DNA of 64,000 bases from CADEDH01 sp965263455 (GCA_965263455.1 CBDHHN010000004.1:3224001-3288000), one strand, 5' to 3'. Shown: positions 50,326-59,987, counted from the first letter of the stretch. The notes: generated from the letters alone by a model not told the origin. Numbers and translations: made by a program.

Positions 50326-52023
50326 TCAATCCTGACCACGTTCGGCCTGCCCGGTGGTCAGAAGGCCCTGGGCGTAGGCCGAGGCCACCGCCCCGGCCCG
50401 GGTCCGGACCCCGAGCTTGGCAAAGCAGTTGGCCAGGTGGCGGGCCACGGTGTGGGGGCTGAGATGGAGCCGGTCGGCCGTCTCCCGGTTGGTCAGGCCT
50501 CGGGCCACCAGGGCCAGGACCTCACGCTCCCGGTCGGTGAGGGTCTCGCCCCGGCCCAGGACCACGGCCCCCTCGACGGGCTCGGCCTCGGTCGGGAGTC
50601 CAGATTCGGATGCGGGTTCAGGCTCAGGTTCAGGCTCGGGTTGGGCGCCGGGCCGGACCGTGGCGCCCAGGCGGCGAAGGGCCCCCTCGCCCGACGCCTG
50701 CTCCAGGCGGGCCGTCAGCGGATCACCGGCGTCGGCCGCGGCTCGGGCCAGCCGGAGGCGGGTCCGAGCCGCCTGGTACGGCAGCCTCAGCTCGTCGAGC
50801 ATCGTGACCGCCCTCCGGAGATGGGCCACGGCATCGGTCGGCTCACCCCCGAGCGCAGACAACCGACCCTGGGCGGCGGCGGCCGTGGCCCCACCGAGGT
50901 CACCCTCGATCGTGTCGGCCACCTCGAGCAGGCGGGCCAGGGCAGAGCCGAGAACGTCGGTGTCGCCGGTCTGCTCGGCCACGTCGGCCAGTGCCTCGAC
51001 CTGTTGCAGTCGCGCCAACGGGGCGGCGTCGTCGTCGACCGAGGCCAGCAGGGCGGCCAGGGCCTCGGTCCTCCCGCCCTGGGCGGCATGGGCCAGGGCC
51101 AGACCAGGCTGCGGCGTGCGACCCAGGTCGCGGGCCTGGTCGTAGGCGGCCAATGCCTCGTCGACCCGGCCCTGGAGGCGGCACGACTCGCCGACCACGT
51201 AGTGGGCGGCCCCGGCATAGCGGCGATCGAAGGTGGCCAGGTCGGTGCAGGCCTGACGGGCCGCCCGCTCGGCCGCCGCCCACTCGCCCCGCAGCTGGGC
51301 CAGTTCGGCGGCGTAGACCCGGCACAGCCCGGGATAGAGCAGCCCGTCCCGCAGCGAGGCGCACCATCGCAGACCGGCCTCGCTCCATTCGTTCGCTCGA
51401 CGGAGGTCGCCCACGGCGTGGCAGGTGGCGATGACGTTGCAGTAGATCCAGCCGGTGTAGAGGGGCGACAGCTCGTCGCCGATGACGGCGATCATGGCCT
51501 CGTCGAGTCGGGCCAGACCCTCGGGCCGCCGGTCGAGGGCCAGGAGACATCGGCCCTCGGCCTGGAGGGCCATGGCCCGCAGGTCGTCGTCGCCGGTCGT
51601 CATGCCGACCTCGACGGCGCCCGCCGCCAACCCGAGCGCCGCGGTGTGGTCGCCTTCGGTCAGGGTCACGTCGACCTCGGCCAGGACCAGCCACGCCCCG
51701 GCGATCGAGGTCCGATCGGGGACGAGGCGACGAGCCCGGGTCAGCCAACCTCGGGCCACCACCGACTCGCCCACCAGCCAATGCTCGTAGAAGAGGCGCC
51801 AGGCGGCCCGCGCCGCCCGGTCGCGGCGGTCGGCGTCGAGCCAGGCCCGGTGGGCCCGAACCAGGACCTCGATCGACCGTCGAGGCTGGTTGAGCCAGAA
51901 GCAGGCGTCGGCCAGGAGGGTCAGATCGGCGGCGTCGAGTTCGTTCTCGCGGGAGACGAGGCGATCGTGCACGGCCCGCCAGGATTCGGGCCCGGTGTCG
52001 GGTGGCTGGCCGTCGACGCCCAC
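50326..52023 (-). CDS. LuxR-type regulator with TPR-like domain, no ATPase
   Basis: About 565 residues. The C-terminal GerE/LuxR helix-turn-helix is complete: LTDREREVLALVARGLTNRE and RLHLSPHTVARHLANCFAKL. The rest is a series of TPR-like helical pairs, with an acidic Glu-Pro linker before the DNA-binding domain. Unlike LAL/MalT regulators it lacks a Walker A motif, so the ATPase module is absent. The frame continues upstream opposite cydB, so the start is uncertain; GTG 52023, 41 bp after cydB, has GGAG beside it. The position suggests co-transcription with cydAB. Confidence 0.75.
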   Translation of the reverse strand: MGVDGQPPDTGPESWRAVHDRLVSRENELDAADLTLLADACFWLNQPRRSIEVLVRAHRAWLDADRRDRAARAAWRLFYEHWLVGESVVARGWLTRARRLVPDRTSIAGAWLVLAEVDVTLTEGDHTAALGLAAGAVEVGMTTGDDDLRAMALQAEGRCLLALDRRPEGLARLDEAMIAVIGDELSPLYTGWIYCNVIATCHAVGDLRRANEWSEAGLRWCASLRDGLLYPGLCRVYAAELAQLRGEWAAAERAARQACTDLATFDRRYAGAAHYVVGESCRLQGRVDEALAAYDQARDLGRTPQPGLALAHAAQGGRTEALAALLASVDDDAAPLARLQQVEALADVAEQTGDTDVLGSALARLLEVADTIEGDLGGATAAAAQGRLSALGGEPTDAVAHLRRAVTMLDELRLPYQAARTRLRLARAAADAGDPLTARLEQASGEGALRRLGATVRPGAQPEPEPEPEPASESGLPTEAEPVEGAVVLGRGETLTDREREVLALVARGLTNRETADRLHLSPHTVARHLANCFAKLGVRTRAGAVASAYAQGLLTTGQAERGQD

Positions 52024-52064
52024 CTCCGAAGCGTAGTGGCCGGTGCCGGGGGCGTCGGGTCCGC

Positions 52065-53126
52065 TCAGGGCTCGGTCGTCCCGGCCGCCGGGTCCGAGGC
52101 CGGGTCGGGCCCCTGACCGACGGGGACGGCGGTGCCGACCTGGTTGCGCTCGGCCAGGGCGAACAGGTAGAGGAGTGACGGAACGACCAACACCAGGGCC
52201 ACGCCGGAGGCGATCAGGGTTCCGGTGAGGGTGGCGGGGGCCCCGGCCGCCTCGGCGATGGTGATCTCGTCGACCAGTAGCCAGGGGTACTGACCGACGC
52301 CCCATCCGGCGACCACGGTGCCCACGGCCAGGGCCGCCGTCAGCCGGGCCGGCCGGTAGCGGCGCCGCCCCAGGAGCCACAGCGAGCCGAGCCCGGCCGC
52401 GGCGGAGATCAGGACCAGGGGCAGGGCTCGGCCGAGCAGCCCGTCGACCAGCGTCTCGTCGTCGATCAGCAGCACCGGGATGCCGGCCATCACCACCAGC
52501 CCGGTGGCCAGCCCGCCGAGCAGCGACCGGCGCCCCAGCCGCTCGGCCAGGGCGTGGTCGCCGAGCGACTCGGCCTCGGCCGCCAGCAGGACACCGGCCA
52601 GGAACGTGCAGGTTCCCAGGGCTAGGACGGCGCCCAGGATCGAGGTCGGCCCCAGCCAGGGCGACCACAGTCCGGCGTCGCCGTCGACGGGAACCCGGCC
52701 CGAGGCCACGGCCCCGGCGATGGCCCCCAGGACGAGCGGGGTCAGCAACGACGACAGGGCGAAGACGCTCCCGGCGACCCGGGCGAAGCCCAGCGTGGGG
52801 GCGTACTTGCGGAACGCGAACGCCGCCCCCCGGGCCACGATGCCCAGCCCCGCCAGCCAGAACGGGATGGCCAGGGTTGACATGAGGGCGACGAAAGCGT
52901 CGGGGAACCCGGTCCACAGCAGGACGAGTACGAAGATCAGCCAGACGTGGTTGGCCTCCCACACCGGCCCGATGGCGTGATCGACCAGGCGTCGGGTCGG
53001 TGCCCCCTCTCGATCGTCACCGGCGGTCAGATCCCACACGCCGGAGCCGAAGTCGGCGCCCCCGAACACGGCGTAGGCGATGACGGCGGCGAACAACACC
53101 AGGGCCACACCATCGGCGGCGCTCAC
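52065..53126 (-). CDS. cydB: Cytochrome bd oxidase subunit II
   Basis: 353 residues with about eight membrane helices. CydB signatures are AYAVFGGADFGSGVWDLTAG near the N-terminus, IGPVWEANHVWLIFVLVLLW, AFRKYAPTLGFARVAGSVFA and a mid-protein GTCTFLAGVLLAAEAESLGD. It forms the membrane quinol oxidase with CydA, reducing O2 to water, often under low oxygen. GTG 53126 overlaps the cydA stop as GTGA. There is no cydCD or cydX nearby. Confidence 0.93.
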   Translation of the reverse strand: MSAADGVALVLFAAVIAYAVFGGADFGSGVWDLTAGDDREGAPTRRLVDHAIGPVWEANHVWLIFVLVLLWTGFPDAFVALMSTLAIPFWLAGLGIVARGAAFAFRKYAPTLGFARVAGSVFALSSLLTPLVLGAIAGAVASGRVPVDGDAGLWSPWLGPTSILGAVLALGTCTFLAGVLLAAEAESLGDHALAERLGRRSLLGGLATGLVVMAGIPVLLIDDETLVDGLLGRALPLVLISAAAGLGSLWLLGRRRYRPARLTAALAVGTVVAGWGVGQYPWLLVDEITIAEAAGAPATLTGTLIASGVALVLVVPSLLYLFALAERNQVGTAVPVGQGPDPASDPAAGTTEP

Positions 53127-54598
53127 GAGGCCGCTCCGTGGTCGGACCCGCCGGTGGCTCCCGCTCCGGTGGCCGCCGTCTCGACCGGTCGCTCCCGGTT
53201 GGAGGACGAGGGGAACTCGGTCGGGCCGTAGGGGCTGGGCAGGTCGGTCTCCCCGGCCCGCCATCGGGCCGACATCGAGCGGATGACGGCGACGGCACCG
53301 ACCGTCATGGCCGTGTAGGTCACGATCAGGATCGACAGCGTGACCCAGATGTAGCCGGCGTCGGTCACGGCGTCCTCGGTCCGCAGGACCTCGTGCACGA
53401 TCCAGGGCTGGCGGCCGACCTCGGTCGTGATCCACCCGGTCTCCAGGGCCACGATGGCGGCTGGTCCGGCGGCCACCAGCGCCCGCAGGAACCACGGGCC
53501 GAGGGCCCCGTCCAACGGGTCGTCCCGTCGCCACCAGCGCCACCCGGCCCACACCGACAGCCCGGCCAGGGCGGTGCCGATGGCGACCATGGTCTGGAAG
53601 GCGATGTGGACGATGCCGACCGGGGGCTGGTCCTCCTCGGGAACGGCATCGAGGCCGATGACGGTGGCGTCGAAGTCGTTGGTGGCGATGAACGACAGCA
53701 GACCGTCGACCGGGATCTCGACCGCCCCCACCAGCTCCTCGCCGTTCCACCAGCCCCCCAGTTCCAGCCGGGCGCCATCGGTGGTCTCGGCCAGGCCCTC
53801 CATTGCCGCCAGCTTGATCGGTTGCTCGTCGGCCAGACGTTGACCGGCGAAGTGGCCGACCACGGGTTGCAGGGGCGAGACGACGGCGGCGAAGGCCAGG
53901 GGGATGGCGATGCCGAGCCGGTGCAGGCGGTCGTGGCGACCTCGGAGCCAGCCGGTGGCATACACCGCCGCGGTCATGAACCCGGCCACCATCACCGCCG
54001 CCAGGTACATGTGGAGGAACTGGAGCCCGGCGGCCGAGTTGAAGATGGCGGCCACCGGGTCGATGTCGACCACCTCGCCGTCGACCAGGCGGAAACCGGT
54101 GGGGGCGTTCATCCAGGCGTTGACCGAGACCACCATGAACGAGCCGAAGACCCCGGCGACCAGGACCGGGACCAGGGTCAGGATGTGGGTCCGGCCCGGG
54201 AGGCGACCCCACCCGTAGACGTAGATGCCGAGGAAGATGGCCTCGACGAAGAAGGCGATGCCCTCGAGGGTGAAGGCCAGGCCGATCACGTCGCCGTAGT
54301 CGGCCATGAGCCCGGGCCACAGCAGGCCCAACTCGAAGCTCAGGATGGTGCCCGACACGGCGCCGACGGCGAACAGGACGCCGGCCACCTTGGACCAGCG
54401 CTTGGCCAGGACCAGGGCGTCGTCGTCGCCGGCCAGACCCTTGCGGTGGGCCACGAAGATCATGGCCGGGAAGGCCATGCCGAAGCAGGCGATGATGATG
54501 TGCCAACCCAGCGACAGGGCCATCTGGTTGCGGGCCGGGAGGAGGGCGGGCGAGGCGTCGGCGGCCTGGAGGAGGGCCAGGGGAGTCACGGCGGTCAT
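53123..54598 (-). CDS. cydA: Cytochrome bd oxidase subunit I
   Basis: 491 residues. Heme ligand regions are LSLGWHIIIACFGMAFPAMI (N-terminal His) and GLQFLHMYLAAVMVAGFMTA. The conserved quinol-site segment is ADEQPIKLAAMEGL, the short Q loop follows, and the GRQPW motif is in TTEVGRQPWIVHEVLRTEDA. The short Q loop places it in the CIO-like rather than the E. coli long-loop group. ATG 54598 is used; the frame extends 28 codons upstream without a better signal. Faces away from the enoyl-CoA hydratase gene. Confidence 0.93.
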   Translation of the reverse strand: MTAVTPLALLQAADASPALLPARNQMALSLGWHIIIACFGMAFPAMIFVAHRKGLAGDDDALVLAKRWSKVAGVLFAVGAVSGTILSFELGLLWPGLMADYGDVIGLAFTLEGIAFFVEAIFLGIYVYGWGRLPGRTHILTLVPVLVAGVFGSFMVVSVNAWMNAPTGFRLVDGEVVDIDPVAAIFNSAAGLQFLHMYLAAVMVAGFMTAAVYATGWLRGRHDRLHRLGIAIPLAFAAVVSPLQPVVGHFAGQRLADEQPIKLAAMEGLAETTDGARLELGGWWNGEELVGAVEIPVDGLLSFIATNDFDATVIGLDAVPEEDQPPVGIVHIAFQTMVAIGTALAGLSVWAGWRWWRRDDPLDGALGPWFLRALVAAGPAAIVALETGWITTEVGRQPWIVHEVLRTEDAVTDAGYIWVTLSILIVTYTAMTVGAVAVIRSMSARWRAGETDLPSPYGPTEFPSSSNRERPVETAATGAGATGGSDHGAAS

Positions 54599-54720
54599 GG
54601 TACGAGAGCCCGGTCGGCCGGTGTCGGAGCGCCGGAGCGGGTCATCGGTCACCGAGGTGGTCCCGGTGGGCCCGGCCGTCAACTCCGAACCCGAACGGCC
54701 ACTCGGTTAAGGTGGCCGCC

Positions 54721-55527
54721 ATGCCTGCTGAGACCACTGCCTACGGCGATCTCCACGTCACCATCGGTGACGACCACGTGGCCATCGCCGAGATCCGTCG
54801 CCCGCCGAACAACTTCTTCGATCTCCCCCTGATCGACGCCATGGCCGACGCCTTCCACGCCTTGGACGCCGACCCCCGGTGTCGGGCCGTGGTGCTGTGC
54901 TCGGAGGGCCGCCACTTCTGCGCCGGGGCCGACTTCGGCTCCCGCGACGACGCCGGCCGAGCCGACGACGGCTCGAACGACGCCGGAGCCGACCGCCATC
55001 TGTACGACGCCGGGGTCCGCCTGTTCGAGGTGTCGCTGCCGATCGTGGCCGCGGTCCAGGGCGCGGCCATCGGTGGCGGTCTGGGCGTGGCCTGCATGGC
55101 CGACTTCCGGGTGGCCGCCCCCGAGGCCCGCTTCGCCGCCAACTTCGCCCGCCTCGGCTTCCACCACGGCTTCGGCCTGACCGCGCTCCTGCCCGACATC
55201 GTGGGCAAGCAGAAGGCGTTGGAGATGCTCTACACCGGCCAGCGCCTGAAGGGGGAGGAGGCGGCCGAGATCGGCCTCGTCGACAAGCTCGTGCCCCTCG
55301 ACGACCTGCGCCCGTCGGCCCACGCCCTGGCCCGCGAGATAGCCATCTCGGCTCCGCTGGCCGTGGCCTCGATCAAGAAGACCATGCGGGGCGATCTCGT
55401 TGCCCGCTACAAGGCGGCCACCGACCACGAGAAGGTGGAGCAGGACCGGCTCCGTCAGACCAACGACTTCAAGGAAGGGGTCAAGGCCATGGCCGAACGA
55501 CGCGACCCCGACTTCACCGCCACCTGA
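54721..55527 (+). CDS. Enoyl-CoA hydratase/isomerase family protein
   Basis: 268 residues, crotonase fold. Oxyanion-hole segments are CSEGRHFCAGADFGS and AAVQGAAIGGGLGVACMADF. At the first catalytic Glu position (PExxLG in hydratases) this protein reads NFARLGFHHGFG, so that Glu is missing. The second Glu region is kept in KALEMLYTGQRLKGEEAAEI. The reaction is therefore uncertain (isomerase, hydrolase or another crotonase activity). TAAGGT lies 7 nt before ATG 54721, so it is probably leaderless. Confidence 0.88.
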   Translation: MPAETTAYGDLHVTIGDDHVAIAEIRRPPNNFFDLPLIDAMADAFHALDADPRCRAVVLCSEGRHFCAGADFGSRDDAGRADDGSNDAGADRHLYDAGVRLFEVSLPIVAAVQGAAIGGGLGVACMADFRVAAPEARFAANFARLGFHHGFGLTALLPDIVGKQKALEMLYTGQRLKGEEAAEIGLVDKLVPLDDLRPSAHALAREIAISAPLAVASIKKTMRGDLVARYKAATDHEKVEQDRLRQTNDFKEGVKAMAERRDPDFTAT

Positions 55528-55586
55528 GCGCCCTCGAGTTGCCGAGCTGAGGGGCCCCGTCGGTGACGGCCGGACCCCTCAGCCCG

Positions 55587-56816
55587 CTAGCCCGTCAGCT
55601 CGTAGCGGATGGGGACCCGCTTGTGGCCTCCCACGAAGGTGGTGGTCATGGTGGCGGCCGGTCCGTCGGACTCGATCGAGACAAGGCGGGGCAGCAGTCG
55701 GCGGAACAGGATCCGGAGTTCGTTGCGGGCCAGGCGGGCGCCGAGGCAGTGGTGGATGCCCGAACCGAAGCTCACGTGGCGGGCGGCGTTGGCGCGGGTG
55801 ATGTCGAAACGCAGGGGGTCCTCGAACACCTTCGGATCGAGGTTGGCCGCCTTGTAGGCCAGGTACACCCAGTCGCCCGCCGGGACGGGCTGGCCGAGGA
55901 TCTCGGTGTCGGCCGTGACGTTGCGCATGAAGTGGCGAACCGGCGTCGTCCACCGCAGCATCTCCTCCACCGCCTGATCGAGCAGATCGGGCTCGGCTCG
56001 GAGGCGGGCCAGCTGGTCGGGGTGGCGTAACAGGGCGTCCATCCCGCCGGCCATGACCGACGACGTCGTGTCGTGACCGGCCGTGGTCAGGATGAGGTAG
56101 TAGCTGATGACGTCGGTCTCCGACAGGGGCTTGCCGTCGACCTGCCCGGTGGCCACCGCGGTGGCCACGTCGTCCAGGGGTTCGAGCCGTCGGCGCTGGG
56201 CCAGGCCGTGGAACCACTGGTAGACGTTGCCGGTGGCCCGCCCCGATCCGGCCAACTCGACGGCCTCCCGGTAGAGGTCGTCGTCCTCCATACCGAAGGC
56301 CTCCAGCGTGAGCAGCAGGAGCAGGTGGTAGGCGTCGTCGCCGACTCCGAACAACCGCAGCATGGTCTTGAGGGCGAACGGCCGGGCGATGTCGAGGGCG
56401 AAGTCGCACCGGCCTCCCAGCTCGGCGAGTCGGTCGAGGGCCTCGTCGGCCAGCCGTTCCAGGTCGTCGTCGAGGCGGGCCAGGCCCCGAGGGGTGAACC
56501 GGTCGGCGGTCACCGCCCGATGGGCCCGGTGCTCGGGCTCGTCGAGGTGGACCAGGGTCCGCAGGGCCGAACCGGTCGAGCGGACCCGGCTGAGGACGGG
56601 GGCCGGGAGGTTGGCGAACAGCTCGTGGTTGCGCTCCACGGCCAACAGGGCGGCGTGATCGATCACGGCCCAGAACGGCGGGTAGCCGGGGGCCTCGATG
56701 CGGTGGACACCGCCCACGTCGTGCAGGGCCAGGGCCGATCGGTTCCATGCATCGACGTCGGCCCAGGCCGAGCCGTCGGTGAACAGGCGGTGGACGGGCT
56801 CGATGCGATCGGTCAC
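55587..56816 (-). CDS. Cytochrome P450
   Basis: A 409-residue soluble bacterial P450. I-helix oxygen-binding motif TTAGHDTTSSVMAGG, K-helix ExxR in VEEMLRWTTPVRHF, heme loop FGSGIHHCLGARLARNE with the thiolate Cys at about residue 357, and HLDEPEHRAHRAV in the C helix. There is no membrane anchor. The substrate is unknown. It starts at GTG 56816 and is followed on the same strand by no other gene; upstream SDR and nitroreductase genes are in the same direction. A redox partner gene is not visible. Confidence 0.93.
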   Translation of the reverse strand: MTDRIEPVHRLFTDGSAWADVDAWNRSALALHDVGGVHRIEAPGYPPFWAVIDHAALLAVERNHELFANLPAPVLSRVRSTGSALRTLVHLDEPEHRAHRAVTADRFTPRGLARLDDDLERLADEALDRLAELGGRCDFALDIARPFALKTMLRLFGVGDDAYHLLLLLTLEAFGMEDDDLYREAVELAGSGRATGNVYQWFHGLAQRRRLEPLDDVATAVATGQVDGKPLSETDVISYYLILTTAGHDTTSSVMAGGMDALLRHPDQLARLRAEPDLLDQAVEEMLRWTTPVRHFMRNVTADTEILGQPVPAGDWVYLAYKAANLDPKVFEDPLRFDITRANAARHVSFGSGIHHCLGARLARNELRILFRRLLPRLVSIESDGPAATMTTTFVGGHKRVPIRYELTG

Positions 56817-56878
56817 GGGTCCTCCGGGTGGTTGCCGGTCGGGCGGGGACAGGCCGTCAGGTCGGGCCGCCTGGGCCG

Positions 56879-57634
56879 TCAGGCCATGGTCAGCCCGCCC
56901 GAGACCGACAGGGTCTGGCCGGTGGCGAACCCGGCGGCCTCGGAGGCGAAGTACACCACGGCGGAGGCCACCTCCTCGGGTCGGCCCACCCGTTTCATGG
57001 GCACGGCCCGGGCCATGGCCCCGATGACCTTCTCCCCGTCGTCACTGGCATCGACGATGGCATCGAGCAGGGGGGTGTCGGTCGGTCCGGGGCAGACGAC
57101 GTTGGCCGTCACTCCGGTGCGAGCCACCTCTCGGGCGATGGTCTTGGTGAAGGAGATGACGCCGCCCTTGGCCCCCGAGTAGACGGCCTCCAACGACGAG
57201 CCGACCCGGGCGGCGTCGGAGCTGATGTTGATGATCCGGCCCCAGCCGGCCTCGGTCATGGTCGGCAGGCAGGCGTGGACGGTCCGCAGCATCCCCTTGA
57301 AGTTGATCTCGATGACCTTGTCCCAGAAGGCCTCGTCGGTCTCACCGAAGGGCATGAGCTCGTCCCACCCGGCGCAGTTGACCAGGATCTCGACCGGGCC
57401 CAACTCGTCGACCACCTGGAAGATCCCGTCCTGGACCGAGTCGGGGTCGGTGATGTCCATGGTGACGGCGATGGCCCGCCCGCCGGCCGCCGTGACCTCC
57501 TCGACGGTGGCCGCCGCGCCCTCGGCGTTGATGTCGGCCACGGCGACGCGGCGGTCATCGGCGGCCAGGGCCAGGCAGATCTGGCGGCCGATGCCGCTGC
57601 CACCACCGGTCACGAGTGCGGTTCTGGTCGTCAT
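56879..57634 (-). CDS. Short-chain dehydrogenase (BadH-like)
   Basis: A 251-residue classical SDR. NAD motif TALVTGGGSGIGRQICLALA, acidic residue in VAVADINAEGAAAT (NAD preference), LVNCAGWDELM, catalytic Ser in IINISSDAARVGSS and YxxxK in AVYSGAKGGVISFTK. It resembles 2-hydroxycyclohexanecarboxyl-CoA dehydrogenase and 3-oxoacyl-reductases. An AAGGA ribosome site precedes ATG. It lies 62 bp upstream of the P450 on the same strand. Confidence 0.9.
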   Translation of the reverse strand: MTTRTALVTGGGSGIGRQICLALAADDRRVAVADINAEGAAATVEEVTAAGGRAIAVTMDITDPDSVQDGIFQVVDELGPVEILVNCAGWDELMPFGETDEAFWDKVIEINFKGMLRTVHACLPTMTEAGWGRIINISSDAARVGSSLEAVYSGAKGGVISFTKTIAREVARTGVTANVVCPGPTDTPLLDAIVDASDDGEKVIGAMARAVPMKRVGRPEEVASAVVYFASEAAGFATGQTLSVSGGLTMA

Positions 57635-57689
57635 GGTCGCTCATCCTTGGCCGCTCCGGGGCCGGACGCAACCCGACCGTCGAGACACC

Positions 57690-58364
57690 TCAGCCGGTGA
57701 AGGGCTCCCCGGTGGCGTGGTCGACGACCACGAAGTCCTCCACCGGCTTCCGCGACAGCTTGGTCAGCTGCTTCACCGGCTTGCCGATCGGCAGGAGGGC
57801 GGCCACGGCCTCGTAGGACTCCAGCCCGAGCAACGCCTGGACCTCGGGCTCGGCGGTGGCGATGAGCGTGGTCAGGGTCCCGCCGAAGCCCTCGTTGCGG
57901 GCGCTGAGCAGGATGTTCCAGCACAGGGGGTAGATCGAGGCGCCGCTCACGACGCCGACCCGATCGTGGAACTGGTCCATCGAGGCCACGACCCGCAGGT
58001 CGACGGCCACCAGGAGCACGACCGGCACCTGATCCAGATGATCGAAGATGGGAAGCATGGGCGGGATCGACTCGTCGGCGGCCGCCGCCTCCCGGTCGAT
58101 CGAGGTCGGGGTGACGCTCTGCCAGTAGACCTCGCCGGCCCGGGTCTGGGTCACGGCGATGCGCATGGCCGGCGTGCACAGCTGGCCGAGCTGCTTCCTG
58201 GTCGCCGGGTCCTTGACCACGATGACCTTGGCCCCCTGCCGGTTGCCGCCGCTGGGAGCGAAGCGGGCGTTGTCGAGGATGCGGTACAGGACGTCGTCGG
58301 GCACCGGGTCATCGGTGAAGTCCCGGGCGGCGAAGGTGGTGCGCATGACGTCGTAGAGCTCCAT
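57690..58364 (-). CDS. Nitroreductase family protein
   Basis: 224 residues, FMN-dependent nitroreductase fold. The N-terminal signature is TTFAARDFTDDPVPDDVLYR with DNARFAPSGGNRQGAKVIVV, the dimer/FMN segment is SIYPLCWNILLSARNEGFGG, and LLPIGKP lies near the end. Members reduce nitro or enone compounds, or act in dehalogenation. The substrate is unknown. It is the first gene in a same-strand run with the SDR and P450. CATAGT lies 8 nt before ATG. Confidence 0.88.
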   Translation of the reverse strand: MELYDVMRTTFAARDFTDDPVPDDVLYRILDNARFAPSGGNRQGAKVIVVKDPATRKQLGQLCTPAMRIAVTQTRAGEVYWQSVTPTSIDREAAAADESIPPMLPIFDHLDQVPVVLLVAVDLRVVASMDQFHDRVGVVSGASIYPLCWNILLSARNEGFGGTLTTLIATAEPEVQALLGLESYEAVAALLPIGKPVKQLTKLSRKPVEDFVVVDHATGEPFTG

Positions 58365-58508
58365 GGCCGCCCACTATGTCATCGGCCGGCCGGTGGGGCC
58401 ATCGGGGCGGCGGTGGCCGTCGGCGGCGCCGCGCCCCGAGAGCCCGCTGGGTGAGTGATCTCGGCCACCGGGCCCACCGACGGGCCCGGAACCTGGAATG
58501 CTGGAGCC

Positions 58509-59963
58509 GTGAACGAGACCCCGCCGCCCGACACCGAGACCACGGACGGGCCCGACACGTCCTACCTCAGTGCGATCCCGCCCCAGCGCGGGATCTTCGC
58601 CAACCGGACCCTGAACATGCGGGCGGTCCAGGCCGTCGGGTACGACATGGACTACACCCTCATCCACTACCGGGTCGACGAGTGGGAGGGGGCGGCCTTT
58701 CGCACCGCCCGCGACCTGCTGGCGGCCCGGGGCTGGCCCGTCGGCGGGATCGAGTTCAACCCCGAGCGCTTCACCCTGGGGCTGGTCTTCGATCTGCAAC
58801 TGGGCAACGTGGTCAAGGCCACCCGCTTCGGGTACGTGGTCCGGGCCCAACACGGGTCGAGCGCGCTCAGCTTCGACCGGCAGCGCCAGCACTACCGGGA
58901 GACCGTGGTCGAGCTGTCGGAACCCCGGTTCCAGTTCATGAACACGATGTTCGAGTTGTCGCGCGCCGACCTCTTCACCCAGTTGGTCGACCTTCACGAC
59001 GTCAAGCCCCTGCCCGGGGTGGGCAGCTACGCCGATCTGTACTGGGAACTCAACGACGCCCTCAACGAGACCCACCTGACCACCCGGCTCAAGGCCGACA
59101 TCAGCGCCGACCCCGACCGGTTCGTCGATCTCGACCCCGACACCGTCACCTGTCTGCTCGACCAGCGGTCGGCGGGCAAGCGGCTGCTGCTCATCACCAA
59201 CTCAGACTGGGCCTACACCAAGCGGATGATGGCCTACGCCTTCGACCGGTTCTGCCCCGGCGCCACCACGTGGCGCGACCTGTTCGATGTGGTCATCGTC
59301 TCGGCCAACAAGCCCCGGTTCTTCTCCCACACCGACCCCATCTACCACGTGGTCGACGAGGAGCAGTCGCTGCTGCGACCGCACTACGGCGACCTCGAGG
59401 CCGGTCAGGTCTACTTCGGTGGCAACGCCCGCCTGGTGGAGCAGAGCCTCGGCGTGTCGGGTGGGCAACCCCTGTACGTCGGTGACCACCTGTTCGGCGA
59501 CGTGCACGTCACCAAGGACACCCTGCGGTGGCGGACGGCCCTGATCGCCCGCGAGCTGGAGGCCGAGATCAGCGACGCCCTGGCCTTCGCCGAGACCCAG
59601 AGCCGCCTCGAGGAGTTGATGGAGCAGAAGGTGGCGGCCGAGCACGAGCAGGCCGTGTTGCGGCTACGTCGCCAGGGTGACCCCTCGGTGGCGGGGCGGC
59701 TGGGACGGGTCACGGGCCGAGTCCACGCCCTCGACGACGAGATCGCCCCGTTGGCCAAGGCCGCCGGGGAACTCGGGAACCCGATCTGGGGGCCCTTGAT
59801 GCGGGCCGGCAACGACAAGAGCCTGTTCGCCCGCCAGGTCGAACGGTACGCCGACGTCTACACCTCGCGGGTTTCCAACTTCCGCTACGAGACCCCGTAC
59901 GCCTACCTCCGGGCCGCCCGGGGATCGCTACCCCACGACCAGGCCGGCCGTTCCGGCATCTGA
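58509..59963 (+). CDS. HAD-superfamily 5'-nucleotidase-like protein
   Basis: 484 residues, of the cN-II-like HAD-IG 5'-nucleotidase family. HAD motif I VGYDMDYTLIHY, motif II KRLLLITNSDWAYT, motif IV region PLYVGDHLFGDVHVTKD. A long alpha-helical insert and the C-terminal coiled coil follow (RLEELMEQKVAAEHEQAVLR). Members dephosphorylate IMP/GMP or similar nucleotides. GTG 58509 is used; the frame extends upstream without a ribosome site. It is convergent with the NYN-domain gene, separated by a strong hairpin. Confidence 0.88.
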   Translation: MNETPPPDTETTDGPDTSYLSAIPPQRGIFANRTLNMRAVQAVGYDMDYTLIHYRVDEWEGAAFRTARDLLAARGWPVGGIEFNPERFTLGLVFDLQLGNVVKATRFGYVVRAQHGSSALSFDRQRQHYRETVVELSEPRFQFMNTMFELSRADLFTQLVDLHDVKPLPGVGSYADLYWELNDALNETHLTTRLKADISADPDRFVDLDPDTVTCLLDQRSAGKRLLLITNSDWAYTKRMMAYAFDRFCPGATTWRDLFDVVIVSANKPRFFSHTDPIYHVVDEEQSLLRPHYGDLEAGQVYFGGNARLVEQSLGVSGGQPLYVGDHLFGDVHVTKDTLRWRTALIARELEAEISDALAFAETQSRLEELMEQKVAAEHEQAVLRLRRQGDPSVAGRLGRVTGRVHALDDEIAPLAKAAGELGNPIWGPLMRAGNDKSLFARQVERYADVYTSRVSNFRYETPYAYLRAARGSLPHDQAGRSGI

Positions 59964-59968
59964 CCGGC

Positions 59969-59987
59969 CCCCGGGTCCCGCCCGGGG
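59969..59987. terminator. Bidirectional terminator between convergent genes
   Basis: CCCCGGG-TCCCG-CCCGGGG, nested inside a wider inverted repeat, CTGACCGG (59960-59967) with CCGGTCAG (60010-60017), that contains both stop codons. Confidence 0.55.

Noticed and set aside
50326..52962. LuxR regulator extended to 878 residues
   Set aside because: The extension runs antiparallel in sense over cydB in another frame and is Gly/Arg/Pro-rich without structure.
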